Assembly: GCA_022315425.1 (NCBI GenBank)
Contig: JAIUPT010000041.1
Coordinates: 1,674,001 to 1,738,000, forward strand
DNA: 64,000 nt
Direction of reading: 5' to 3'
Source of the DNA: Pseudevernia furfuracea
Lineage: Eukaryota; Ascomycota; Lecanoromycetes; Lecanorales; Parmeliaceae
The position numbers and the translations under genes are program-made. This document shows positions 9,475 to 22,130 of the stretch, piece after piece (position 1 is the stretch's first letter; every line of letters starts with the position of its first letter). The notes under the pieces are model-generated. The model searched no databases, had not been told where the DNA came from, and saw nothing but the letters and a program-made list of their open reading frames with translations.

Positions 9475-10929
9475 CCCTCTTCTCTTCTATCGTTCTCTTT
9501 TTTTAGAATCAGATCTCGAATTTATGAGACTTATAATGTCAGAATTAGTACAGAGTCAAGTCATATAGATGTATTAAATAAGACAACTAGATATAGAATA
9601 ACTATGTACTGAGAGAGAAGATTATATATGTATAACTAAGTAAATCTATTAAGGCACGCTAAGTCTAAAAGAGATAGTATGTTAATAAAGAAATATTAAC
9701 ATAGATAGATATCATTAAGAGATACGAAATACGCTCGTAATACTATTTCTCTCTTCGAAAAAAAATATTTTTATAACTATATTAGAGTCGTTCGTTATAT
9801 ATATAGAAAGAAAGATACAAAGTAGAAAATATGATATTAAGAAATCGACGCTATTCTTTTCTATTATGATGTTAATTAATATATGAGACTGCGAAAGTCT
9901 TTCGCAGAAGACTCTTTCTTGCTTTAATGACTTCTTTCTTGCTTTGAAGAGTTTAGATTTAATATATACTAGCTTCTTTAATATTCACTTAGATAGATTT
10001 CTAAATAATAAAAATTTAACTTTCTTCTTTATCACGATATTAGTTATAATAAATAATAACAATATCTTAATTACTAGTAAGCATTATTCGACTACTTGTT
10101 AAAAGATTTAATGTTTATTAAATTAATATTAATGTTAATTTTAGTAGCAAAAAACTTTTTCGTTGAACGTCGTTTTGCTATATCTAGATCAATTCAAGAA
10201 AAGTCTTTAATAATTACGTTAAGTTAACTTTTATTACTACGAATCTTACTATCTCTTTCATTATAATCCTCTTATTCTCGAATATATTAACATTAACTCT
10301 CTTATCTATTAACAATATTATTAACATTACTTATTAAATTCAGACTTTTACGAAGATCATCGAGAAAGATTAAAAGATTTTTTAAAAAATAAAACTTATC
10401 TCTCTCTATATTACTATTTAATTACGCTCGTTCGAATTTAATAATTACGAGATTCAATTAAGCAAAGAAGCTCTTTTTAGATATTAAGAAACGAATTTAT
10501 CGTCTTTATAGCGTGTTATTAAAGTCTTTAATAATCGTATTATCGACTTAAGAGCTACTCTAACTATTCAGCAATTCTTTAAACGTTACGAATCTCTCTC
10601 GATAAAGAATATATTCGAGTGATTACGCTTTATCTTCTCGCTTATTAAGTCGTTTATTATAAGAATAGAGTCTATTTTTATATTAACAAACGAAGTTATC
10701 TATAGACGATCAATTAAATCTAAGTTATTAATAATTAAAGAGTTTTTAAAAGCATAGCTCGCAGAGCTTCGTACTATAATAATAAAATTTCGTATTATTT
10801 TAAAATCTTTAAAATTCTCGAGAAACTTAAAATCTCAAGAAGACTTAGAATCAGCTAATAATAACAATAATATCGACGATACGAGTCGATTCAATTTAAA
10901 CGACGTTAATTACTTTAATTTATTGTTAC
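9475..10929. repeat. AT-rich, heavily mutated repeat sequence (unassigned, Gag-like traces)
   Basis: From about 9480 the composition changes abruptly to AT-rich, with CpA/TpG and CpC/GpG scarce and CpG kept, the look of RIP-mutated repeats. The plus strand at about 10560-10920 reads as broken, Gag-like charged sequence with conceptual runs such as FSLIKSFIIRIES and TSRFNLNDVNYFN. I cannot assign it to a defined element. Its 3' side is cut by an LTR-like block at about 10930. Confidence 0.4.
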
Positions 10930-11975
10930 GATAGAAGATCTGAAAGAAAGTCTTTGATAAGAGGCGTCTTCCTTGAAGAGATTAGAGAAGAACTAAAGAG
11001 GCTAGACTATACTTGCCCTAAGACGTCTAGCGACTATATACTTAAGTCTTTATTCTCTTTATAGAATTTATCATCTTTTTATCATATTATAATTCAGAGT
11101 CTATATTATAGTAATATGATAACAATATTAGTATAGTATTTATTATTGATTGAATTGTTAAGCATTAGAAGTATCTTCATTATTTGCTTTACTTTGTTTT
11201 CGTTATCTTTCTTTCTTTTGCTAGACGATCTATTCAATTAACGTTATTATTTGTTAATTACTATAGTCTTCTATAACAGATCTTTAAGTCGTTGACTCGT
11301 TATCGTAATTATATTATCACCTTTATTTGATAGTTTTATCGTACGTATTACTTTTCAAATCTACGTCTTTATTGAAGCAACTAATCGTATCTATCTTCGA
11401 GAGATCTCGTACGATACAGATCTCACTATCGAGTATATTTATTAATATTATTCACGATTCGAGCAGATAGACACTACTATAGTTATTGTTCGTATCTTCA
11501 GACGCTTCTTTATAGAATTATCTAACTTTTTACTTAATTAAATTACGAGTCTATTTACATTTCGACGATTAATATAAATATTTATCGATCGAACTTACGA
11601 CTATAGAAGTCTTTTATAAATAATAGAATATATATATTAACACTCTGTTATAAAAACATCTATATAAACATTAGCAAAGAATACTTAGTCTATCGTTACG
11701 TCTAATATCGAGCGAATATAAATTATATAATTTTCTTCAATCATTAAAATATCTTAAGATACGATAATTAATTAAGATGTTAATGCTACTACTGCAGTCG
11801 ACTCTATATTACTTATCGTTATTCGACAGATTGTTTAGATTAATATATAGAATATAATAAAGATAATAAGATCGTTCGTCGATACTATAGCTTAAGATAT
11901 TATTAATTCGTTTCGTATTAAAAAGCTAAGAGCAGAGAATCTAAAATACTTTGATCTCGAGTTTAAGAGCGATGT
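10930..11975 (+). mobile_element. Ty3/Gypsy 5' fragment (LTR-like block, leader, start of gag)
   Basis: The block at about 10930-11090 resembles the LTR-like sequence at 22240-22440 (shared CTTGAAGAG..., GAGGCTAGAC motifs). The part at about 11480-11975 is clearly homologous to the reverse complement of 45940-46390 (shared gag start, ending ...NLKYFDLEFKSD). The gag is cut at 11975 by the LTR of the next element, so this is a truncated copy. Confidence 0.5.
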
Positions 11976-12260
11976 GATGCCAGTGGCATATGATCATTTG
12001 TGAATGTGTAAAGTCTTGTCTTTCTATTCTAGTTACGAGGCTGCTTTTGTAGAGAATACATCGAAGGCGCTAGTATTAATATGACCTAGGCTCTTTATTT
12101 TCTTCAAGGCATGACAAGAGCCTTTCTTTCGTGGAAGTCTTCGATAGAACTCTGTTATGATTATAACAGTTGTCATCAAACAAACAAAGTCATCGCCTCG
12201 ATGACAATAACACATATATATATAAGCCTTGAGAGTTCCTTCACAGTAAACGATGTATAC
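11976..12260 (-). repeat. Gypsy LTR, 3' LTR of the minus-strand copy (approximate limits)
   Basis: Reverse-complement homologous to 22200-22440: shared AAAGGCTCTT, ACTAGCG, GATGTATTC, CTACAAAAG words in the same order. It is noticeably less mutated than its surroundings. It sits downstream (minus sense) of an integrase/chromodomain region and abuts a foreign gag at 11975. Exact termini not resolved. Confidence 0.55.
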
Positions 12261-14192
12261 GTCTGCTTATTAATTCTGTCTGATCAATAAGATATTGATA
12301 TAGAGTGTGATATAGAGATAATGTTACTTTGAAGTCTTCGTTAAGTGTATCTGAAAGATATATGAAATGTTAATGCAGCGTAGTTATATTAATGCGACGA
12401 TAGCTTTATTTGCTTTTTCGAATTCTCTGATTGATTTTACTGTATTTGCGAGCTGCTTGACGAAGAGTTATTTATCTTTCTAAGAATCATATTCTATTTA
12501 TCGAATTAGATATTGCGTTGTTACGTGCTTAGTACGATCGTAGCGACGTTATCGTTTTCTTATTAGACGTTCAATTTTATGCTTATTCTCGTTATTCATT
12601 ACGATAATAGATGATACGATAAATTGACGTTTATACGAATCTGAGATAGATGTTAATTTGAGATACATAACAGACACGACGTTATGAATCTTTATGATTA
12701 AAGACAGTTTGAGACGATAGGCAAGACGTTCGATTCGCTTAATAATCTCGAATAATTTTATGAATTATTAATCAAGTTTCTTAAACTGTATATCGATTAT
12801 TTAATAGTCTCTGTGAAGACGTAAGTGTACGTGTTCTTCGATCTTAAAGAATATAAGTATATACTTGATATTATAGTACTTCTTTATTCGTATTAAGACA
12901 AAGACTAGTGTATCGTAAGCATCGATATGCTTAGAACGATAAGAGATATTAAGAATAGTCTTAAAACGACGAGTCGAAAAGATATTAGTTATAGAAGACT
13001 TTAGCGATACGACTAATGTAAAAGACTTTAACGATATGATAACGAACACTTATACTGTTATAGCGCGTTACTCTGAAGCTAATATTATAATAGATGCTGA
13101 AGCTTCTTAAGAAGTAAAATTAGAAGCTTATTATAAATTAAAATCTTGTTATAATTATAAATTAAAAGCTTGTTATAAATCAATTGTCTCGATAAGATCG
13201 TTGAGATCGAGGCCTTCGATGTTTAACAAGTTTAATGATTCTTTAATTTTGAACTTATAAAGAACTTCTGTAGATGTTAGATGCGTTGAGCTATACTTTA
13301 TAAAGTTATTAAGAATAATAATTAGTTGCGATAACATCGCTAATTATAGATCGTGAGATATTATAAGAATAAAGTAGCGTAAGACTATTTCGACAATTTT
13401 ATTCGACTTTTTGAATTGTTTGTTAGTCTAAGACTATTAGATAGTGAAATAGAGTAAGTCGACGTTAAGCAGCTTCAGAATTTGTTGTTATAGCTATTTA
13501 ACGAACTTACGATTACGATCGAAGATAATAGCTTGCGATAAATCTCAGTTAAGTAATAAAAGTCTGATTAGCAGATAATAGACTCACTGAGAATCATTTC
13601 ATATCGACGCGTCTGAAATCAAGATGATAACCTTACTTGTCTTTTTCGTTATAGATATAATGTAATTAAGACTAGAGAGAGTCTTTGATAAGACTAAGAT
13701 GAAGTCGATAATGATTATATAAAACGAGCGCGACGACGTGTATATTAATTATAACGAGTTATACGAAGAGTGTCGAGGAGTTTGATATAGTTGACAGTGA
13801 AAATAGTGTTATAAATATTTATATAATTTAATAGACGTATTATAAATGTAAATATCACGCGTTAATTTCTCATAAGTACGAACATAATCTAAGTGTCTCA
13901 TCTCATTATGAATCAGCTTGAAGATCTCATATTTTAATATCTTTATCGACATATATAATCGCATTTCAATCTTAGAATCGTCGAAGTAGATTAAGTCGTT
14001 GATGAGCTTATATAATAATCTAATAGTATTCTTCTTTAGCTCTATATTTGTCTTAACAGTAACAATAATCTTGATTCATCTTGATTTATTCTGATAGCTC
14101 TTTGTTACTCTATTATAAAAGGTTTCACTTACGAATATTACGTTAATAGAAAATGAGTTCATAGCGTCTAAAATAAAGCTCTTAGATTAATC
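12261..14192 (-). pseudogene. Ty3/Gypsy integrase + C-terminal region, decayed
   Basis: On the minus strand the integrase zinc-binding region is readable at about 13800-14030, with words such as YFDDSKIEMRLYMSI, IHNEMRHLDYVRTYEKLT and HYFHCQLY. The end of the integrase core and the GPY-type region lie at about 12800-13050 (YYNIKYILIFFKIEEHVHLRL). Many in-frame stops. The sequence begins abruptly at 14192, next to Copia-I copy A, with a motif like the RNase H/integrase junction (INLRA). Confidence 0.65.
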
Positions 14193-14301
14193 TATCAAAA
14201 TTCGGGTCACGTGATGCGCTAAGACGCATCCTCATAGTCGCTCTTTACTCTCGTAGTATTCTATAGTTAACAACTAAGTGTCCTATCACCTATTCTTGAC
14301 A

Positions 14302-14313
14302 GGTTATGAGCCC
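14302..14313 (+). promoter_or_regulatory. Primer-binding site of Copia-I copy A (initiator tRNA-Met anticodon arm)
   Basis: GGTTATGAGCCC directly after the 5' LTR is the complement of the anticodon stem-loop of eukaryotic initiator tRNA-Met (GGGCTCATAACC), not of a tRNA 3' end. This is the half-tRNA priming arrangement known for Drosophila copia and Ty5. Matching sites are at 28922-28933 (B, with one change), 42035-42046 (C), 59887-59898 (E, with one change) and 61511-61522 (Copia-II). Confidence 0.75.
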
Positions 14314-14472
14314 GAGCTTGCTCGACGACTGTTTCACTTATACCCTATGTCTATTAGAGTCACAGTGACCTCTAAGCATCACGAGTTCATCGCAATAAAC
14401 GCCGCGACAGCTATGAGACTCTGTTTTTCAATCTTCTTGAGATGGGCATTGCCCTTTACAAAATAATCGTCT

Positions 14473-14694
14473 TTGAAATTCGAGGGGCTGAGAGTCCTAT
14501 CGCAAATCGACTCTCGACATATCGAATCTAATCGAACGCCGAACGTCGAACTGGCCATACGATCGTGCGATCGAATTTCATTAAGATCTCTGAAACATTG
14601 TCAGCTTTCCTACGTGAGACACGCTAAACACGCTCAACGAGAACATTTCTCTCGCGATGTATATCGCTTTAACGTTAATAAAGTGTTTACGTGA
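14473..14694 (+). CDS. Leader open frame of Copia-I copy A (73 codons, unknown)
   Basis: Frame starting MKFEGLRVLSQIDSRHIESN, in the leader between primer-binding site and gag. The same 73-codon frame with the same stop is open in copies B, C and E although gag-pol is full of stops. It is Arg/His-rich with several Cys and no recognised domain. It may be a real leader peptide or just a region poor in codons that RIP turns into stops. Confidence 0.3.
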   Translation: MKFEGLRVLSQIDSRHIESNRTPNVELAIRSCDRISLRSLKHCQLSYVRHAKHAQREHFSRDVYRFNVNKVFT

Positions 14695-15838
14695 ATCGAA
14701 TTAATTGTAACGACTCAAGAGACTGAACTTCAGTATCAAATCGTCTAATCACACTTTAAAATTGATTAGTTATCGACAAACCTCTACTTAGAGCGCGTAT
14801 ACGTCTATTAAGAATCAAAATAACAAGAATTTCTTATTGAGATAGATCTTTCGATCTCACAAGTTCTCTAAAGAAGAGAACTGAGACTCAGTCATCGACA
14901 AATCTTCACTCAGAGCGCGTATACGTCTATTAAGAATCAAAACAATAAGAATTTCTTATTGAGATAGATCTTTCGACCTCATAAGTCCTCTAAAGAAAAG
15001 AGCTAAGGCCCAGTCATCGAATTCTTTTCATCGTCATTCGACTTTATTCTATCGTCGAATATGACTTTATTTCACGACGATAGTTATCGAAGCGACTATT
15101 CTAAATTCGAGTCTCTGTCGAAGACTCAGTATAAGAAGAACGTCATTTCTCTTCGAAGATCTATACGTCTTTAACAATTATCTTCGATACAGTCTTAGCG
15201 AAAATTAGATCAATTCAAATCTTTTTTGTCTCTAAGTATCTTTTATCTCAATAACATCGTTCGTATCTATCGAAGATTTAAGTACAAGCACTTTTTATTT
15301 CTCGTGTAAGAACTCGAAGATTAACAGTAAAAGTTGTCAGATATCGATAAGACTCTCGAGAACTCTGACGGAGATTAGAGCACCTATTTCACTCTCACTA
15401 CTTTCGCGAACGTTAATAGTGTCGACTTTCAATTCGAAGTTAACGAAGATATTCTCAATGTCTTAAGTGACACTAAGTTATTCGATCTTCGTGTCAAAAG
15501 TTCTCTAAATCTCACTTCTTCGACTTCGACTTCTTCGACTTTAAGATCTTCGTTCTCTATCGCCTCAGTCATCTTTTAAGCTGAGTCTTTCGTTTAAACA
15601 TTATCGTCGTTACTATTCATATCGTACGTGTCGCTCTCAGAAACCTTCTTAGTAACTCTTAACATCTATAATCGACGAAGAATTAAGCGTATAAGGCGTC
15701 GCAAGAAACATGTCAGCTTTAATAGTTTCAACGACTGACTCTCTCGAAGGGGGAAGCGCTTTTTCTTTAAACTTTATTGTTATTTTGAAGTTCAATTTGA
15801 AATATCGTCGATGAAAGTAAAATATCAACAATTGATTA

Positions 15839-18800
15839 ATGTTTAACAATCTTATTCTCTTTAATGCGATTATTAGTTATAGAATCTACATCGCTATCTT
15901 TTATCGTCTCGAAGATAACGATCGCGAACTCGTCGAAGTCGAATTCGATAATAAAGACTCTCAGATTATGCTCGATACTCTAATCAAAAACTATCAATCT
16001 AAGAGCACGAGTCTCTATAGAAAACTAATACGTCGAATATTCGATCTTATTCTTAAAGAAGAGAGAGTTCGCTAATATAAAAAGAACTTTCGCAAGATTA
16101 TCTTCGACATCATCAGCCTTCATAAATCCCTCGTCATTTCGAAGTCTCTGCGAATTCTAATTTTCCTTATAAGACTTGACGACTCTTACGACATATTCGA
16201 GTCAAATTACACTCAAAATCATGATCTCTTTGAAGACAAGTTCGTCAAGTTTTAAGAGATTGTCGTGATCGTCGTGAACGAAGAAGTTAGAATCTTCTTC
16301 AAAGAAGAAGAACTGATCATATATATCGCTCGTAACGATAAGAGAAAGACAAACAAGCTACTTTTAATAATCTCGACGACTCTAACATTAATCGTGAGAT
16401 CTGTTCTTCGTATAAGACAGCTGATCGCAAATTTAGATATTTCTCTATTAAATGTTAAATCAAGTTTTCTTATCTCAAGTCTAAGAAATTCATAACGAAA
16501 GAGAAAAAGAAGAAGAAGACAAAGATCTTCGACTTCGAAGATAAATTCTTAAGCAATAATTATAAGCGTATCGAAGAGACGTCTTTTAATGTCTCTGCTT
16601 CAGAAAAGAACGATTATCTCAATGTCAACTATGTCTTTCTGAAGAAACTAAACTTCATTATACACTATTCGAATATTAACTCGAACGACTTCAATATCCT
16701 CGATGCGACTGATGATCAAGTTATTAATCTGATCGTCACGAAAGTTCTCGAATATAGTTTCATAACTACGAATTTCGTGAATCTTCTTATTCGAGTCGTC
16801 GTAGATTCAGACTACTCTCGCTATTCTTTCGCGAATCGTTCGATATTCATTATCTACGAAAAGATTTATTCTCGATCGATTAAGAGCATCGAGAAGAGCG
16901 AAGTGCAGTCTCAAGACTATAATATTATTAGTCTCGACTGTGTGATTAGAGGAGAGTGTGTGATAGTCACTCTGCGAAATATCTTATATATGCTCGATAT
17001 GAGCGTTAATCTTCTCTCGATCGATAAACTTCTAAACTTCGACATCGCTGTCTCCTTTCATAAGATAGAATGCACTCTTATCAAGAACGATCTGAAGCTT
17101 ATCGATACTCGTAATCGTGATCTCTTCTTTTTGAACCTCTGATAGAGTCGAAATAATATTTTGATCGTCTATAGTGTGCTCTCGAATTTCATTTATCAAT
17201 TCTGATATGCTCGTATAAGTCATTTGAGTTAGAATAATCTAAATAAGCTCTCAAATATGATCGTTGAAGTGAACTTTATTAAGAACATTGCGAAGAAGTA
17301 TATCTACGAATGTTATGTCATGAAACGTCAGAAGACTATCTCTTATAATAGTCTCACAGAGTTAGAAACGCAGTCTGACGAATTTGTTTATAGTGATCTC
17401 ATAAAGTCTCTATTCTCTACTGAATTCAATAACTACAGATACTTTATAATATTTAAGAATGATTTCATCTCCTACTCTAAAGTATACTATATTCGTCATA
17501 AGAGTGAAACGTTTGTCATGTTCTTACGTTTTAAAGCCTTTCTAGAGTCACGAGACTATAAGATCTATCGTATTCGCCTCAACAATAAGAAAGAGTATAT
17601 GTTCAAGGTCTTCTTGAATTATCTTCTTTAGTGCGAAATTAAATAGAAGCTCACTATATCTGAGAATCTCGAAATGAACGAAGCGATCGAACGTTTTGAG
17701 TAGATCTTGCTGTATAAGATATATCTTATACTATTAAGTTCTCAGCTCAACAAGTCTTTTTAATCTGAAATCGTAATCATCATCAATTATTTGATATTGC
17801 GATCCCTCAACGTTCGAATCATTGTAACGTTATTTGAGACTTTTCATCATCGAAAGCTTATTTTATCTCATCTGCGAACGATTGATTTCATCGTCTATGC
17901 GTTAAAGCGTATTTAAAAGAAACTCGTGAATAAAAGCGAAAAGTGTGTTCTTCTAAAATATGAAGAGGAGTTCATTTTTCGCCTATATAACCTCATTAAA
18001 AAGAAGATTATTTGAATTAATAATGTTCACTTCGTTAAGAAGCGTTTCTTAATTGTGAATCTCGAAGAAAAGATAAACGTTCATAAGCTCTCGATCAAGC
18101 GACAACGTCTTTATGTATTAATATTCGTTATAGAGAAGACACTTAATGAATAGCGTATTACTGATATTTCGAAAGATATTGTTCTTATTATAAAGCTCTT
18201 AACGACTGTATCTGTATCTGCAATAAACAGATCAAGATCAAATTTCTTATAATCAGCTAAAAAGTAGACGTCTATATCAAAGCTCTCGTCCCTCGCACGA
18301 GTCGTATCATCGATCGCGTTCGCGCGAGTCTCTCGATTAATTATTACATTATTAGTTATCGAAAGAATAACTCGTTCTCTCACTGTCGTCGAAATGGTTC
18401 GCGAAGATCTCGAGCTAAGTGCGATTCAAAGAGTACTTCTTGATTATCTCGACACTACGATTTCGAATCTGCGAGATTTATCATCTGACTCTCTCTCGAG
18501 AATATTCGCGATCTTTGCGTTATTAACGAATCATGTTAATAAGTCGAATATTTTCGAGCCGACGATCTATCAATAGATTATTTTCAATTAACTCTCTCGT
18601 ATGCACTGAGAGCTCGTCATGCAAGACGAATATAAATCTCTCATGAATAACAATACTTAATGTCTAATTCAGACGTCTTTAGATATTTATATTCTGAGAG
18701 GTCGCTGAGTTTATATCGTAAAGCGAGATCTCGCTGAGAAAGTCACTCGCTATAAGATTCGCTGAGTGATTCGAGATTTCGAATAATAAAAGAGTCGTGA

Positions 18801-20130
18801 CTATCATAACACGTTCGCCTCAGTGATCAAGTTTATGAGTTATAAGGCGATCTTTGCTCTGACAGCGGCTCTAAACTAAGACGTGAAACAAATAAACGTT
18901 AAAATCGTCTTTCTCTACGATAACGTTCAAGAGACGATTTATATGCGATAGCTCGATGATTTCAGCAAGAACGACATCAAAGTTTATAAGCTAAATAAGA
19001 CTCTCTATGAACTCAAGTAATCTCTCAGAATTTGATATCAACACTTCTTGAAGTACATGAAGAAACTCGAATTGATACTCATCGAATCGAACGAGAGTGT
19101 CTTTATGAACGTCAAGAAGAGCATCACTATAGCTCTCTATGTGAATGATATATTAATCACCGATCTCAACAAAATCGACATCCAGCGCATCAAAAAGGCC
19201 CTCAATAACAAGTTTCACATGTTCGACTTGAGATCTTACGTCTATTATTTAGATATAATCGTCAAAAGAAATCGTGTCGTCGACATTCTTCGCCTAGGAC
19301 AAGCAGCCTATGTCACTCGTTTCTTAAAGCATTTCAATTACTGAAGTCTTAATTTAGTCTCTACGCCTCTGAAAATTAGTCGCAAGCTACAATCTGCGAA
19401 AGAGGGCTATGTTGTCTCGAGAAAGCTGTGCGAGAATTATTAATTCGTCGTGGAATTCCTTATGTATATCATGTTAAAAACTCGTTCTGATATCGCCTAT
19501 ACTGTCTCTCTTATTAGTCGCTATTTAGTCAACTCGACTCAGACACACTGAAATGCAGTGATTCGAATCTTTCGATATCTTAGAGACACGATACACTACG
19601 AACTCGTGTATAAAGGATCTCTTTAAGCCCTCATCGAATACATTAATTTCGATTAAGCTAACGACTCGATTCGAAGATCTATCTTCGACTACCTATTCAA
19701 CGTCGATAGCGACGTCATCAGCTGATCATCAAAGCGTCAAGTCATCGTCGCGTTATTCACTTACGAAGTCGAGTATATCGATCAAACGTTAATTATCAAA
19801 GAAGTTATTTAATTAAAAACTCTTCTTAATCAACTTCTACGACTTCGAGACTCTAACTCGAAGATCATCATAATCTTCGACGACAATCAGAGCGCAATTG
19901 CCCTCGTCAAGAACGCTTAGTTCCATGCTCGCATTAAGCACATTAACATCGTTCATCATTTCGTGCGTGAAAAAGTCAATAACGACATCGTGAACATGCA
20001 ATTCGTATTCACGAATAAACAAATAATCGACGATCTCATCAAAGCCCTCTGCCTCGACAAATTCGTTGTCTTTCGCGATGCTCTTGAGGTGAAATCAGCC
20101 TCAGAATATCCCCTCAGCGTCAAAGACTAA
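15839..20130 (+). pseudogene. Copia-I copy A gag-pol, inactivated
   Basis: One nearly colinear reading interrupted by stops at former Gln and Trp codons rather than frameshifts. Order: Gag (15839-16260); zinc knuckle remnant at about 16400-16460 with its metal ligands substituted; protease at 16795-16840, where the expected DSG is DSD; gag-pre-integrase region (16920-17140); integrase core (17390-17720, IIFKNDFISYSKVYYIRHKS); linker; reverse transcriptase (18830-19340), with YVND instead of YVDD at 19138-19149; RNase H (19660-20090, FDDNQSAIALVKNA and HFVREKV). Family order PR-IN-RT-RH identifies Ty1/Copia. Cannot encode active enzymes. Confidence 0.85.
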
Positions 20131-20644
20131 CCCTCAGCGCTCTTGCTTTTAATCTAAAGTCGTCAGTTTCAGAGGAGTGACGCTATTCATCTTGCCTGTG
20201 AACGTCAGATCTTCGATTTTCTTTCACTGCTTCTTGTTTCACCCTCTCATATGTTCACCGACCTCGTTTTGATAGAAATTGGGTGTGCATCAGATCTATT
20301 TCAAAGAAACTTTTAAAAAACCGCCTTTTTTCGGAAAATGAAAGTTTTGTATAAAGGACCAGGACGGATTTTTACATATCTTCGAATTTGACATAGTCGT
20401 TTTCAGAACTTGGTTTCTTCACTTTTGTGAACCGGACTTCGCGCTAACCCGATTGGGGTTTTTTGCGTCGCGAAGTGCGAAAATCGTGTTTTCGCATTTT
20501 TGAGTATGCGAGCGAAGGGGAGTGTCAAAATTCGGGTCACGTGACATGGTCACGTGATGCGCTAAGGCGCATCCTCATAGTCGCTCTTTACTCTCGTAGC
20601 ATTCCATAGTTAACAACTAAGTGTCCTATCACCTATTTTTCACA

Positions 20645-22130
20645 TTTATATCGCTGAGGAGTATATAAGATTCGTACGATGTTATAAGCGAGTAGCGACT
20701 TTATAATATATATAAGAATTATCACGTTATTTTAGAGATTACTTAAAGTACTGCTCTAAGTGTTTAATCTATTAAACACGTCGATATACTCTTTACGACG
20801 CGATAAAACTCATATATAATTCATTAATTCTCTTTCACACTCTAACAATTGATTTTATCTTAATAATGTCGCTAATCTCGAAGAATATTGATTGCGTTAT
20901 ATTAGTAATTTATAAGTTTAGTAAGAGAGTTATTTATATATTTGAAAAAATAACATGAATCGTTGCTTAGTGAGCTGTTGCACTTCTGAAACGACTTGAA
21001 TTAAATAATTAAGATATTCTTAAAGCAATTCTCTTCGATCGAGATTTCAAGTTTTTGTCTGAATTATGAAAAACGCTCTTTCAGCGCTTAAATGTGAAGC
21101 TATTATATTTTATAATTTATTATTCGTAAACTAATGAATAGAGCGAGAGAATAAATTAAATTACGAAGATCATGTTATGCTTCTTCGTAACAGACTTAGA
21201 AAGATCAAAGTTATAATCTAATGTCTTATCTCGTTTATAATCAATTCAAAACTTTAACATCTCGACGTCTATTGATAAGTCGATCAACGAGATCAATTAT
21301 AACTTTAAGCTCAATCAGTTACTAGATCTTATAATAGTCTTCGTCATGTCGAAATTAAAGTCTCTCACAGTACGTATTAACGTCGTCGATGTATTGATCT
21401 TCGTTAACATATATGTCAAACGTAACTATAACGATTATTATAAGTTAATGTTTTTTAAGAAAGAAAGCGAAGTGTACTTGCGACTTTATAAAGATTATAA
21501 TATTCTCGTTAATGCATTTATTACTATAAAGCTAGGGCAGTAATATATCGAATCTTTTCGTATACTTAAGAGAGTCGATCGACTAGTCTACGAGCTCGAA
21601 TTGTTAATTTATTGACGCGTTTATTCGATCTTTATAATAATAATATTAGAGTCTTCGTTAAAGGATTTAAATTCGTATAAATGTTTTATTTCTGATTAGT
21701 CTAACTCTGTCTATGTGAATGATAACATCGAAGTTAATAAATTATGAGAAATTGAGCGTATTTTTGATAAGAAAGGAGATCGTTACTTGATACGATAAAA
21801 AGAATAAGACTTAGCATATAATTAATGAAGAACTAAGACTTAATTGAAGAATACTTTCGATGCTGTAAAAGATTATAAAAAGATATTCGTGCAATAAGAA
21901 ATCAAAAGAGACGTCGACTAGACTTACGACTCTTATTTATATTATCGAAAGTCTTCGACGAAGTATCTATAATATCTTCGTCTGATACTGCGATTACACG
22001 TATACTCTTCGAGTATAGTCAGACAATTATAATTATAATTTTATGATCACTTACGAAAGACTTTAAGTTAAAGTCAATTATTATTATTTTAATAGCATTA
22101 TAACGTCTTGTTAATCAGATAGAACTAATA
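20645..22130 (+). pseudogene. Ty3/Gypsy integrase with chromodomain, decayed
   Basis: The plus strand shows the zinc-binding part at about 20645-20800 (ELSRYFRDYLKYCSKC), the integrase core at 20860-21160 (LVIYKFSKRVIYIF ... FDRDFKFLSEL with the conserved Asp pair), the GPY/F-type segment at 21400-21620 (MFFKKESEVYLRLYKDYN, YIESFRILKRV) and a chromodomain trace at about 21740-21830 (EIERIFDKKGDRYLIR). Stops at former Trp and Gln codons. Chromodomain integrases are typical of fungal Gypsy elements and are thought to guide insertion to heterochromatin. It is cut on the left by copy A. Confidence 0.72.

Larger units (their letters stand above)
14193..20644 (+). mobile_element. Copia family I retrotransposon, copy A
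   Basis: 6.45-kb Ty1/Copia element: 5' LTR 14193-14301 (109 bp, TG mutated to TA at the first dinucleotide), primer-binding site 14302-14313, leader, decayed gag-pol 15839-20130, polypurine run GAAGGGGAG before the 3' LTR 20523-20644 (122 bp). The 3' LTR has a 13-bp extra unit around the CACGTG motif. The flanks (taatc / tttat) do not form a target duplication. The left flank is a minus-strand Gypsy and the right flank a plus-strand Gypsy, so the copy may be a recombination product. Confidence 0.85.

Noticed and set aside
14278..14466. 62-codon frame across the LTR/primer-site junction of copy A
   Set aside because: Also open in E, but it overlaps LTR and primer-binding site and is broken in B; it is probably fortuitous.
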